64,000 bases of DNA from assembly GCA_902778245.1 (NCBI GenBank), contig CACYXH010000010.1:1-64000 (forward strand), written 5' to 3'. The notes under the pieces are model-generated. The model was not told where the DNA came from, made no database searches, and worked only from the letters and a program-made list of their open reading frames with translations. Position 1 is the first letter of the stretch; the number at the start of each line of letters is the position of its first letter. The stretch is from an uncultured Lachnospiraceae bacterium. Its GTDB lineage: Bacteria > Bacillota > Clostridia > Lachnospirales > Lachnospiraceae. Shown in pieces: positions 18,902 to 26,518 of this stretch. The position numbers were made by a program, and so were the translations under genes.

Positions 18902-20167
18902 TCATTGCGCGTCAGGATGTCTCCTCGTATTATTCCCGGAATCGTCAGTATTGTGTACGATGGTGCCGCTGCTCTCTGTCATTTGCTCCAGAAGCGCATC
19001 CAGTATCCTCATAGCTGCCTCTTCCTTGCTCATCAGTTCCAACTGCTTTGTTTCCTGTCCGGATATCAGTGTAATTACATTCGTGTCGGTGCCAAATCCT
19101 GCCCCGGCCACCTTTACATTGTTGGCAGCGATGAGATCCAGATTTTTTCGCTCCAGCTTTTCTCTGGCGCGATTTTCCAGATCAGAGGTTTCCATGGCAA
19201 ATCCGCACAGGAGCTGACCTTCCCTCTTATGATCTCCCAGATACTGCAGGGTATCCTCCGTGCGCTCCAGTTCCAGAACAAGTTCTCCGTCTGCCTTCTT
19301 CATCTTCTCATCCGCCACGGATACCGGGCGGTAATCCGCCACGGCTGCCGCTTTAATGATCATATCCTGCTCCCCGCTCCGGGACGTCACTGCGTCAAAC
19401 AGTTCCCGGGCGCTCTGTATGGGAATTACCTCCACAAAGGATGGCGGCTTTAGCGCCGTCGTGCCCGTTACCAGCGTCACCTGGGCCCCCCGCAGCATCG
19501 CCATCCGGGCCAGGGCGTAACCCATTTTTCCGGAAGAATGATTCGTAATGTAGCGCACCGGGTCAATGGCCTCCTGGGTAGGCCCCGCCGTCACCAGGAT
19601 CTTCTTTCCCGCCAGATCCTTTTCCAGCGCGATCTCTCTTAAGATATACTCTAGGATCAGGCTCTCCTCCGGAAACTTTCCTGCCCCGGTATCCCCGCAG
19701 GCAAGGAGTCCCACAGCCGGTTCGATGAGAAGCCAGCCATACTTTTTCAGCAGAGACAGATTGTCCTGGGTCACCGGGTTCTCATACATTCTGGTATTCA
19801 TGGCGGGCGCTGCCAGTTTCGGGCACTGACAGGCCAACAGCGTAGTGGTCAGCATGTCGTCCGCCAGCCCGTGGGCCAGCTTGGACAGCACATTGGCCGT
19901 GGCCGGAGCCACAATGGCCAGATCCGCCCGCTTCGCCAGTTCCACATGCTCCACATGAAACTCAAAATTCCGGTCAAACGTATCCGTCAGACATTTATTC
20001 CCAGTCAATGTCTCAAAGGTAATAGGCGTAATAAATTGCTGAGCATTTTTCGTCATGATCACATGCACATCCGCATGCTGTTTTTTCAGCAAACTCGCCA
20101 GATTGGCGGCCTTGTATGCCGCAATACCCCCGGTCACGCCCAGAATAATCGTTTTTCCTGCTAACAT
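18902..20167 (-). CDS. coaBC: Bifunctional phosphopantothenoylcysteine synthetase/decarboxylase
   Basis: The protein converts 4'-phosphopantothenate and cysteine to 4'-phosphopantetheine in CoA synthesis. The N-terminal flavin decarboxylase half shows GVTGGIAAYKAANLASLL, the active-site histidine in FHVEHVELAKRADL, and PAMNTRMYENP. The CoaB half starts near residue 185 with ILVTAGPTQEAIDPVRYITN and has KAAAVADYRP. At 421 residues it is slightly longer than usual because of a polar tail (about 20 residues). The pantothenate transporter and kinase genes lie 6 kb away at 25.8-27.3 kb. Confidence 0.93.
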   Translation of the reverse strand: MLAGKTIILGVTGGIAAYKAANLASLLKKQHADVHVIMTKNAQQFITPITFETLTGNKCLTDTFDRNFEFHVEHVELAKRADLAIVAPATANVLSKLAHGLADDMLTTTLLACQCPKLAAPAMNTRMYENPVTQDNLSLLKKYGWLLIEPAVGLLACGDTGAGKFPEESLILEYILREIALEKDLAGKKILVTAGPTQEAIDPVRYITNHSSGKMGYALARMAMLRGAQVTLVTGTTALKPPSFVEVIPIQSARELFDAVTSRSGEQDMIIKAAAVADYRPVSVADEKMKKADGELVLELERTEDTLQYLGDHKREGQLLCGFAMETSDLENRAREKLERKNLDLIAANNVKVAGAGFGTDTNVITLISGQETKQLELMSKEEAAMRILDALLEQMTESSGTIVHNTDDSGNNTRRHPDAQ

Positions 20168-20641
20168 AGATTCCTCCGTTTCGCATCAAACTCTTACATT
20201 AAAATTCTTTACAATTGATTATATTCATTATATCCGATTTCTTTATCATGCTGTAATCTGGCGACAACAAATAGCGGTAATTGTAATCTGTTCAGAGAAT
20301 AATTTAAAAGAAATTTCCAATAGGATTCCTGACGCATCCGGTATTTATACTTACATAAGGACAAACCATGGCACAAATAAATTTCATCTTATAAAAAATC
20401 CACAGATCGCGCCCAAACATCCGAGATCATCCCCTATATACTGTAAACATATAACGCTGCGTCAATCAATGATATTTTTAAGCAAATTCTGAAAGATCGC
20501 TACAAAAACCGTTGGAATTTTCTAAAACAGAATCATACGAATATTTACGAAATTGATTATCAATGGTTTTTCAAAAACCAAATAAATCCGGAAATCAAAA
20601 TGAAAAGAGTGTTTTTTTCTACATCAAGGTCTTTAATTTTA
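20168..20641. other. AT-rich intergenic region upstream of coaBC
   Basis: No gene, RNA or repeat was recognised. It must hold the coaBC promoter (no consensus match seen) and the end of the transcript from the gene at 20642. Confidence 0.5.
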
Positions 20642-21235
20642 TCAGTATTTCTTCCATTTTAACTTTTTAAATTTTTTTACTGTATCACCTTTTATCAGCT
20701 TCCTGACATATGCCGCGTATTTGGAATATGAAACCTTTCTTTGTCCAATGTAATATGTTCTTGTCAGCGGTGCCTGATCATAGGAGCGGGAACCATAGTA
20801 TTTTTGTACTGATGCAACATTAACATAGCGTCCCCCTTTGTATTTATAATAAATATCCATTAATGTGCCCATATGTCCATAATCTTTCATGAAAATAACT
20901 TTTTTTCTTTTATAGTAACTGGTAAAAGTCCCCTGTCCTGTTTCCAGAATTTTTACTGCTCTCCCATTTTTATATTTGTAAATAATCTGGGTACAATAAC
21001 CATAATTAGGATATGTGATTAATTCATCCACCTTATCATTGTCCAAGTCTACATATGCATAGTCCAAATAAAATGTATTAAATCTGTATTTATCAATTCT
21101 TATTTGCGTGCGAAACACTGCATGTGCCTTGCTATTTTTACTGGCCGCATACGTTTCTGTAGAACACATTACGGTACCCAGCATCATCACTAATAAAACA
21201 AATACCATTGCGTTTCGTCTTGTCGTTATTTTCAT
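20642..21235 (-). CDS. Small secreted protein of unknown function
   Basis: Starting at the ATG 21233-21235 (MKITTRRNAM) the product has about 197 residues and opens with a clear signal peptide (AMVFVLLVMMLGTVMCSTETYAAS). The mature part is rich in Tyr and Lys and contains YVDLDNDKVDELITYPN, an acidic loop of the calcium-binding or FG-GAP kind often seen in small exported clostridial proteins. Repeated YYxYKxGR strands follow, and the C-terminus is very basic (KKFKKLKWKKY). The longer frame upstream lacks a signal-compatible start. Function and partner are not known. Confidence 0.7.
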   Translation of the reverse strand: MKITTRRNAMVFVLLVMMLGTVMCSTETYAASKNSKAHAVFRTQIRIDKYRFNTFYLDYAYVDLDNDKVDELITYPNYGYCTQIIYKYKNGRAVKILETGQGTFTSYYKRKKVIFMKDYGHMGTLMDIYYKYKGGRYVNVASVQKYYGSRSYDQAPLTRTYYIGQRKVSYSKYAAYVRKLIKGDTVKKFKKLKWKKY

Positions 21236-21328
21236 TCCTCCATACCCCTCTTTCATTCTGCTATTAATGACATCTCGGTCTGCGAACGCAGGTCGACCTG
21301 CCTTCGCCAAGCAAAAGCCCTTTAAAAA

Positions 21329-22243
21329 CTACTTCTTTTTCTTAATTAATTGCCTGTCCGCCCAGCGGAAATAGCCCGGAGCGGATCGAAACACCTCCGG
21401 GTTCTCCATAAGTTCTGTGATCAGTTCTTCAATGCTGAACGGCCGATAACCATACTCCTGCATCTGATCAATATACTGATCCAAAGTATCGTTCTTTAAT
21501 GCCCGGAAAAACTTTTTCGTATCCTTATTAGCCTTGGACAGCCGTTTCAGATAATCGCCGGCTTTCTCCCACTGTCCCTGCTTGAAATACAGCATGGAGA
21601 GCGGCAATAACATCTGTGTCTCCTCATGCCCGTCATACTTCTTGTGCAGCTCCAGGGCAGGCTGTTCTTCCTCCATCAGCGCATAAAGATGCATCAGGGT
21701 ATACCTGACCCCCAGATTATCATTTTCACAAAGCCGTAGCATCTCCTCGCACTCTGCTATAGCTCTCCTCGTCATGCCGCAGTCTTTCAATGTTTCCATA
21801 TACTCTTGGCGCAGCCGCATATACGGCCTTGTGGCCGTGATACCCCAAAAATGACCTATATCATCCGCCATGTAGCCTTCCCGCTCCATAAGTTCCGTTC
21901 CGTGCTTGATAGCGCTCTCCAGTTTCTTTAGCAGGTCCAGCTCATCCGCCGCGGTAATTTCCGCGATCATTCTCTCCGCATCCAGATTATTCGGATCCAG
22001 CTGCAGCGCTTTCCTGGCATATTTCAATGCGCTTGCTTCATTACTGGCATCTTCCGCCAACTCCAGAAAGTCATCCGCCGTTTCCGCGTTCTTTTCCGTC
22101 ACCTGCTGTGGCAGATTATGATTATACTGATCCATAAATTTCTGAAACAGTCCATTCAGTTCTTCCTCGCTCATATTTTCATTGCCATTTTCTTCCATAA
22201 ACGCGTCAAATTGCTTAAATACTTTCTCCGTTGCTCTGCTCAT
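21329..22243 (-). CDS. Tetratricopeptide-repeat protein
   Basis: The 304-residue cytoplasmic protein is all-helical and acidic. A TPR-type segment (ASALKYARKALQLDPNNLDAERMIAEI) lies near residues 68-95, and further helix pairs cover about 150-240 (RAIAECEEMLRLCENDNLGVRYTL and onward). The C-terminal part (YGYRPFSIEELITELMEN ... YFRWADRQL) is conserved in clostridial relatives as I recall them. TPR proteins are scaffolds and no enzymatic motif is visible. GAGGGAGAT precedes the ATG. It is separated from the secreted protein gene downstream by 93 bases. Confidence 0.7.
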   Translation of the reverse strand: MSRATEKVFKQFDAFMEENGNENMSEEELNGLFQKFMDQYNHNLPQQVTEKNAETADDFLELAEDASNEASALKYARKALQLDPNNLDAERMIAEITAADELDLLKKLESAIKHGTELMEREGYMADDIGHFWGITATRPYMRLRQEYMETLKDCGMTRRAIAECEEMLRLCENDNLGVRYTLMHLYALMEEEQPALELHKKYDGHEETQMLLPLSMLYFKQGQWEKAGDYLKRLSKANKDTKKFFRALKNDTLDQYIDQMQEYGYRPFSIEELITELMENPEVFRSAPGYFRWADRQLIKKKK

Positions 22244-22636
22244 GATATCTCCCTCTAACGTTCAAAAATATGACCAAAGTACCACCCGCTTTGGTCCGGT
22301 CTTTTCAGGAACAGAATACCACATATTGGAAGGGATTTCTACTTGGATTTGTTAAAATTGCCGTAAAAAAACTGCCAAGCCATTCACAATGGCAACAAAA
22401 TACTGACAAACTGAAAAAAGCTTTACTACGAAACGCAAATAGATTTTATCCCATATTTCCATTTTTAAATAATCCCTGCATCCACTCTGGACATCATATC
22501 TCTAATGCTATCTCTGTCTGCTTAAAGATTCATCGCACTCTGTATTCATATTTTGATACAATAAAACGATGCACTCATACGGTGCTAACGACACTGCACC
22601 GGGTGCAAATGGAAAACGGCGACAGTCCCTCAGTTA
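22244..22636. other. Intergenic region with no recognisable gene
   Basis: A plus-strand frame crosses this stretch (22270 to 22761), but its composition is not protein-like and it runs out of frame over a recognisable HTH regulator. It is therefore not called. The promoter of the TPR gene should lie near 22250-22330 on the minus strand. Confidence 0.45.
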
Positions 22637-22933
22637 AGATTAGAAAGAAATTGGACGGAATACCAGCTCTCCGTGAAGTCCGGACTTACCCAGTCCACCA
22701 TTTCTTCCTGATACCGGAAAGATATGCTTCCGAGCATCACCTCTCTTGGCAAATTGTGTGATGCTTTCGGTATCACGATGTCACAATTCTTTATGGACGA
22801 GGAAACGGGACAGGCCGTCCTGCTGACCGAGCAGCAGATAAGGCAATTAAATTATGCCGCCAGATTAGATCCGGAGCAATACGATTCACTGCTCAATTTT
22901 CTTCGGACGATCTGGCCGGAAGAGTTTAAATAA
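22637..22933 (+). pseudogene. XRE-family regulator broken by a nonsense codon
   Basis: One frame reads RLERNWTEYQLSVKSGLTQ then STISS, a TGA, and YRKDMLPSITSLGKLCDA, continuing to the end at 22933 (LLNFLRTIWPEEFK). This is a typical HTH_3 regulator of about 100 residues in which the tryptophan of the usual SSWYR position is replaced by TGA. No start codon survives upstream in this frame. A remnant translated from the ATG at 22724 would lack the recognition helix. Only inactivation is supported. Confidence 0.7.
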
Positions 22934-22946
22934 TATTGGACATATT

Positions 22947-22985
22947 AAAAGCAACCTTACCTTTGGCTACGGCGGTTGCTTTTTG
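22947..22985 (+). terminator. Terminator of the same type as the one at 381-416
   Basis: AAAAGCAACC (22947-22956) pairs with GGTTGCTTTT (22974-22983). The loop resembles that of the hairpin near 381-416 (ACCTTTGGC core in both), which points to a shared mobile or repeated sequence. Confidence 0.75.
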
Positions 22986-23098
22986 AATCGTGCTGAATTA
23001 TTTTGTGATACAGGTTGTGATTTTCACAAGTTTAGAATATAATAAAAATGTGATTTTGATACACCAAAACCCTAATAAAAGTGTGAAGGGGCGTATCT

Positions 23099-23200
23099 AT
23101 GGAACGATTGATTTTGAATAAGCTTCTGGATTGGAAAAATTCACCCTATCGAAAACCGCTTATCTTAAAAGGCGTGTGGGTTGTCTATTTTATTTTTTGA
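23099..23200 (+). pseudogene. N-terminal fragment of a DUF4143-type ATPase
   Basis: An ATG at 23099 opens MERLILNKLLDWKNSPYRKP then LILKGV, the standard start of these AAA ATPases just before the Walker A loop. The frame then leaves the family at WVVYFIF and stops at 23200, so the P-loop and everything beyond is missing. The break coincides with the end of the convergent YafQ-like toxin gene (stop at 23190). This suggests that insertion or recombination of the toxin-antitoxin pair truncated the ATPase. Confidence 0.7.
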
Positions 23201-23471
23201 ACAGTTCGGAATGCGATCCAAGACGATATAGCATCAGAACAAGCACATCATCCCGGATTTCATATACAAGAAGCCAGTCCGGTTCGATATGGCACTCCCG
23301 AGTTCCTTTATAGTTCCCGGAAAGATCGTGGTCATGGTATTTTGCATCCAGTTTGCCGCCGTGAGCAAGAATATTCACAACTTCGAACAGCTTATCCAAG
23401 TCTTTATTCTGTTTTTTCGCCAACTTCAGATCCTTCTTGAACTGGGTGGTGAATTTTACATCGTACTTCAT
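23190..23471 (-). CDS. YafQ/RelE-family mRNA interferase toxin
   Basis: The 93-residue basic protein has the RelE-fold pattern of YafQ toxins: FTTQFKKDLKLAKKQNKDLD, then LDAKYHDHDLSGNYKGTRECH, then IEPDWLLVYEIRDDVLVLMLYRLGSHSELF. The family cleaves mRNA on the ribosome and is neutralised by the cognate DinJ/RelB protein. His and Asp residues of the catalytic set (HDHDLSG, GSHSELF) are present. It overlaps the antitoxin gene by four bases, the usual coupling. Confidence 0.88.
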   Translation of the reverse strand: MKYDVKFTTQFKKDLKLAKKQNKDLDKLFEVVNILAHGGKLDAKYHDHDLSGNYKGTRECHIEPDWLLVYEIRDDVLVLMLYRLGSHSELFKK

Positions 23472-23740
23472 ATTTCAAGCGCCGCCTTGAGCGCATCCAT
23501 GCTGGAATACCCCTTCACACTGCTATCGGAAGCGATACGCCTGCCTTCTTCAATAGCAGCCGCAGTCGCTTCATTCGGCACATCCAGTTTCAAAGAAAAA
23601 GGAATCCCCTGTTCACGAATGGTAGTTCTAAGGAACATGTTAATGGCGGTTGTCATATTCAGTCCCAGTTCAGAAAAGATCTGTTCCGCCTGATCCTTTA
23701 CATCCTTATCCGTTCTAATATTCAAATTCGTGGTTGCCAT
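23468..23740 (-). CDS. RelB/DinJ-family antitoxin
   Basis: The ATG at 23738-23740 (MATTNLNIRTDKDVKDQAEQ) has GGAGGAGT nine bases ahead; the longer frame adds five residues without a site. The 90-residue product starts with a ribbon-helix-helix DNA-binding segment (residues 1-45, with LNIRTDKDVK and LGLNMTTAINMFLR). It ends in a toxin-wrapping tail. Antitoxins of this family also repress their own promoter. Confidence 0.88.
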   Translation of the reverse strand: MATTNLNIRTDKDVKDQAEQIFSELGLNMTTAINMFLRTTIREQGIPFSLKLDVPNEATAAAIEEGRRIASDSSVKGYSSMDALKAALEI

Positions 23741-23815
23741 TTCATACTCCTCCATTTCTGATAGCTTTCTTATAGTAGTATATGCAATTACTCGTCTATT
23801 GTCAATACGATGTCA

Positions 23816-24505
23816 TTATTTTCGTCTTTCCTTCGCGACGATCAGCGTAAAGTACCCCGCATCGTCCGGTATCTCCTCCACACTGCGGTAAATTTTCTCC
23901 GTTTCCATGCCGCAGTTTTCCACTGCGCTGACATTCCGCCCGCTGGTGCACAAAAGCTCTTTGACTTCTTTCATATGGCTGGCGGATTTCATCAATATAT
24001 AAGTGCCGGGACAATTCAGAGTGTCCTGCGTCTTATGAACAGCGGGAATAATGAGGAGCTGCTCATCCCATTCTGCCAGGGGAAGTTTTAATCTGGCAGC
24101 TGCGGCGCAGAAAGAAGTGACGCCGCTGACCAGCTCTACAGAATAACCGTCCGCCTCCAAAATATGCTGTAGGTAGCTGAAGGTGCAGTAAACGGTTGGA
24201 TCTCCCAGTGTCAGGAAAACCACATTTTTTCCCTGATCCAAGTATGTTTCCAGAATCTTCGCGCCTTTTCTGTGTTCCTGATCCATCTGTGTTTGGTTCT
24301 TCACCATAGGCATGTCCACCGCGATTACCTCTTTTTCTGCCAGCTGCGGAACTGCCTTCCCTGCGATCTGATAGGCAACGGACTCTGCCGGATTCTTTCC
24401 CGGAACAGCGATCACCTCATTTTCCCGAATCAAGCGAACGGCTTTTAATGTCATTAACTCCGGATCCCCAGGGCCCACGCCCACTCCATATGCAATCCCT
24501 TTCAT
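23816..24505 (-). CDS. Precorrin-2 / cobalt-factor II C20-methyltransferase
   Basis: The enzyme adds a methyl group from S-adenosylmethionine to C20 of precorrin-2 (CobI) or cobalt-precorrin-2 (CbiL) in cobalamin synthesis. The 229-residue protein starts at the ATG 24503-24505, with AGGAGGAATTTCATA upstream. It shows the tetrapyrrole methylase motifs GVGVGPGDPELMTLKAVRLI, NVVFLTLGDPTVYCTFSYL and VSGVTSFCAAAARL. The rest of the corrin pathway is not in the window, and toxin-antitoxin operons lie on both sides, so this is an orphan copy. No cobalamin riboswitch was seen in front of it. Confidence 0.88.
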   Translation of the reverse strand: MKGIAYGVGVGPGDPELMTLKAVRLIRENEVIAVPGKNPAESVAYQIAGKAVPQLAEKEVIAVDMPMVKNQTQMDQEHRKGAKILETYLDQGKNVVFLTLGDPTVYCTFSYLQHILEADGYSVELVSGVTSFCAAAARLKLPLAEWDEQLLIIPAVHKTQDTLNCPGTYILMKSASHMKEVKELLCTSGRNVSAVENCGMETEKIYRSVEEIPDDAGYFTLIVAKERRK

Positions 24506-24669
24506 TATGAAATTCCTCCTGCTCATTATACTGTATATAATCATACCACAAAGCCGCCCCAGTTGCGATTTGTAAAGGACTTTTTCATCCAAACGATAAA
24601 CTTTTTCTATTTTCATCATATTTTTCACTATAAAATCTTATATCTCTCAAAAAATTATTGCATATTGTA

Positions 24670-24697
24670 TTGCATTTTGTGTTCTTCTGCATATAAT
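24670..24697 (+). promoter_or_regulatory. Promoter of the BrnT/BrnA operon
   Basis: TTGCAT (24670-24675), a 16-base spacer and TATAAT (24692-24697), followed 10 bases later by GGAGG and the toxin ATG. ATTGCAT is repeated just upstream and could be part of the operator for autoregulation. Confidence 0.65.
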
Positions 24698-24717
24698 AGA
24701 AGTGAGAGGAGGATACT

Positions 24718-25029
24718 ATGTACGAGCATTTTGAAATGAATCTGGACGATGCTTCATTTGAATGGGATGACGAAAAAGAAGAACTAAACTTTCAAAAACA
24801 TGGCATCCACTTCAAGACCGCCGCAAAGGTTTTTCTCGATCCGGATAAATTAATACGCGAAGATGAAGAACATCCGCAGGAACAGCGATATAACGTTTTA
24901 GGAAAGGTTGGAAAAGTTCTCTTTGTGGTCTGCGCCTTCAGAGATAAAAATGTTATTCGAATGATTTCTGCCAGGTTGGCTACTAAGCCTGAAAAGGAGA
25001 GGTATGAATATGGCGAAACTGAATATTAA
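24718..25029 (+). CDS. brnT: BrnT-family ribonuclease toxin
   Basis: The 103-residue protein has the BrnT core FEWDDEKEELNFQKHGIHF at residues 14-32, then FLDPDKLIREDEEH, VLFVVCAFRDKNVIRMISA and RYEYGE near the end. BrnT is a RelE-fold RNase that slows translation and is held inactive by BrnA. GGAGG stands five bases before the ATG. It overlaps the start of the antitoxin gene by about 20 bases. Confidence 0.88.
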   Translation: MYEHFEMNLDDASFEWDDEKEELNFQKHGIHFKTAAKVFLDPDKLIREDEEHPQEQRYNVLGKVGKVLFVVCAFRDKNVIRMISARLATKPEKERYEYGETEY

Positions 25030-25312
25030 AGAATTAAATAAAGAATTGTCTATGGACGAACTGTCTGAGCTTGATGCTGCCGCTGCTCTTCCACCTGTCT
25101 TTGATAATGATAGTCCGGAAATGACAGCAGAAATGCTCCTTCAATTTAAACGAGTTCGACAGGGAGAAAGAAATAAGCAGACGGTTTCCTTGCGGCTTTC
25201 ACCAGCCACTCTCAAAAAAGCTAAAATGTATGGAAAAGGATATACTTCCTTTCTCAGTCGTCTTTTAGATGAAGCAATTAAAGACGATTCTCTGGTTCGT
25301 AAATGCATTTAA
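25010..25312 (+). CDS. brnA: BrnA-type antitoxin
   Basis: The 100-residue product starts at the second ATG of the pair (25010), where AAGGAGAGG has better spacing. The first half is acidic and probably wraps the toxin. The second half is a ribbon-helix-helix-like DNA-binding segment (QTVSLRLSPATLKKAKMYGKG, then YTSFLSRLLDEAIKD). Its position directly after and overlapping brnT supports the pairing; BrnA sequences vary widely. Confidence 0.8.
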   Translation: MAKLNIKELNKELSMDELSELDAAAALPPVFDNDSPEMTAEMLLQFKRVRQGERNKQTVSLRLSPATLKKAKMYGKGYTSFLSRLLDEAIKDDSLVRKCI

Positions 25313-25356
25313 CTGAAAATCAGCCTCAGTTACTATTTGGGTCTAAAACAGTCAGA

Positions 25357-25401
25357 TAAGCCATCTGCTATAGAATAATCCTATTGCAGATGGCTTAAAA
25401 A
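25357..25401 (+). terminator. Terminator of the brnTA operon
   Basis: TAAGCCATCTGC (25357-25368) and GCAGATGGCTTA (25386-25397) are exact complements with further TATAG/CTATT pairing inside, followed by AAAA on this strand. A T-run is therefore on the minus strand, and on the plus strand the stem is long but has no T tract. Confidence 0.55.
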
Positions 25402-25856
25402 CAAATTCATTTTGAGATAACTTATCCTGAAAGTCCGATTCCTTCTTTCAGAGGAATATTTTCTGACTCTTTCTTTACTTCCTTGATATCCTCGTTCTCC
25501 TTAATGATAAAGAAACGGATAGAGCATACAATGGCGTTTTTCCAAACTAAAACCGGCATTATGCAGGCAGCAGAGCGAATCATGTTACAACACCGAAAGC
25601 ATTGAATTAATTTCCCGGACATGCTATACTCCCGTTGTAACTGTATTATATCCCCAGTCATAGATTATCTGGCTCTATCGGGTTTTCTTATGGCGCATAC
25701 ATAGGTTGGATCTTTAGCCTCCGTGTCTGCAGATTTTTCTGCGCGGAGCCATACCTGTCCGGGTGGCATCCGCAGCTTGAAAGCTCTGCCAAAATAGATA
25801 TGCAAAGGGCTTTGTTTCAACTGGAAGGGGAATAGTAACAAGGAGGAAAATTGAAT
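25402..25856 (+). other. Intergenic region and structured leader ahead of the pantothenate transporter gene
   Basis: From 25422 to 25661 a minus-strand frame exists but shows no family and is not called. From about 25665 to 25840 the plus strand could fold well: CTCCG...GCAGA pairs with TCTGC.CGGAG (about 25720-25770), and AGCTTGAAAGCT lies near 25790. AGGAGG at 25841-25846 serves the next gene. The leader is long enough for a regulatory RNA, but no known riboswitch consensus was recognised. Confidence 0.4.
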
Positions 25857-26480
25857 ATGAAAACAAGAAAAAAAGACACCCGTTGGATGGTCAGTGTTGC
25901 ACTTATGGCCGCTATTGTAATTGTGCTGGCAAATACCCCGCTGGGCATGATCCAGCTGCCGGTCATCAAGGCGACAACAGTCCATATCCCCGTCATTATT
26001 GGCGCCGTTTTGCTGGGTCCTGCTGCCGGAGCAATTCTTGGCGGCGTGTTTGGTATCTGCTCTATGATCAGCAATACCACCGCCCCCACCCTGCTCTCTT
26101 TTGCGTTCTCGCCGTTTCTGAGCAGCGACCTGGCAGGAATCTTTAAAGCACTATGGATCTCCATCGGCTGCCGTATCATGATCGGTGTGCTGGCAGGATG
26201 GATCTGGATCGCGCTTAAGAAGCTGAAAGTCTCTTCCTGGATCGCGCTTCCTATCACCGGTTTTTTAGGTTCCATGGTAAATACGGTGTTTGTTATGGGA
26301 AGCATTTATCTGCTGCTGGCAAGCCAATATGCAGAGGCGAAAAATGTGGCGGTTAATGCCGTCTGGGGACTGATCATGGGTACGGTTGTTGCCTCCGGCA
26401 TCCCGGAAGCCATAGCGGCTGCGGTTCTGGTAACTGCGCTTGGGAAAGCATTGCTTTCCATCTTTTCCCGTCAAAAATAA
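25857..26480 (+). CDS. panT: ECF transporter S component, probably for pantothenate
   Basis: The 208-residue integral membrane protein has about five or six hydrophobic segments. It also has the substrate-binding subunit pattern IKATTVHIPVIIGAVLLGP ... FGICSMISNTTAPTLLSFAFSPF seen in PanT-type S components. These proteins bind the vitamin and use a shared energising module (EcfT and two ATPases) encoded elsewhere. Pantothenate is inferred from sequence pattern and from coaX lying 38 bases downstream. The ATG at 25857 has AGGAGG 10 bases ahead. Confidence 0.82.
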   Translation: MKTRKKDTRWMVSVALMAAIVIVLANTPLGMIQLPVIKATTVHIPVIIGAVLLGPAAGAILGGVFGICSMISNTTAPTLLSFAFSPFLSSDLAGIFKALWISIGCRIMIGVLAGWIWIALKKLKVSSWIALPITGFLGSMVNTVFVMGSIYLLLASQYAEAKNVAVNAVWGLIMGTVVASGIPEAIAAAVLVTALGKALLSIFSRQK

Positions 26481-26518
26481 GCAATGAAAATAAACAGCGA
26501 AAGCATTAGGGTAGCACT

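Noticed and set aside
22270..22761. 163-codon plus-strand frame
   Set aside because: Out of phase with the recognisable HTH regulator it overlaps, no ribosome site, and an unlikely amino acid make-up.
24506..24669. Cobalamin riboswitch before the precorrin-2 methyltransferase gene
   Set aside because: The region is short and AT-rich and lacks the conserved B12-box pattern.
25422..25661. 79-codon minus-strand frame
   Set aside because: No ribosome site, no recognisable domain, and an uneven composition; left as intergenic.
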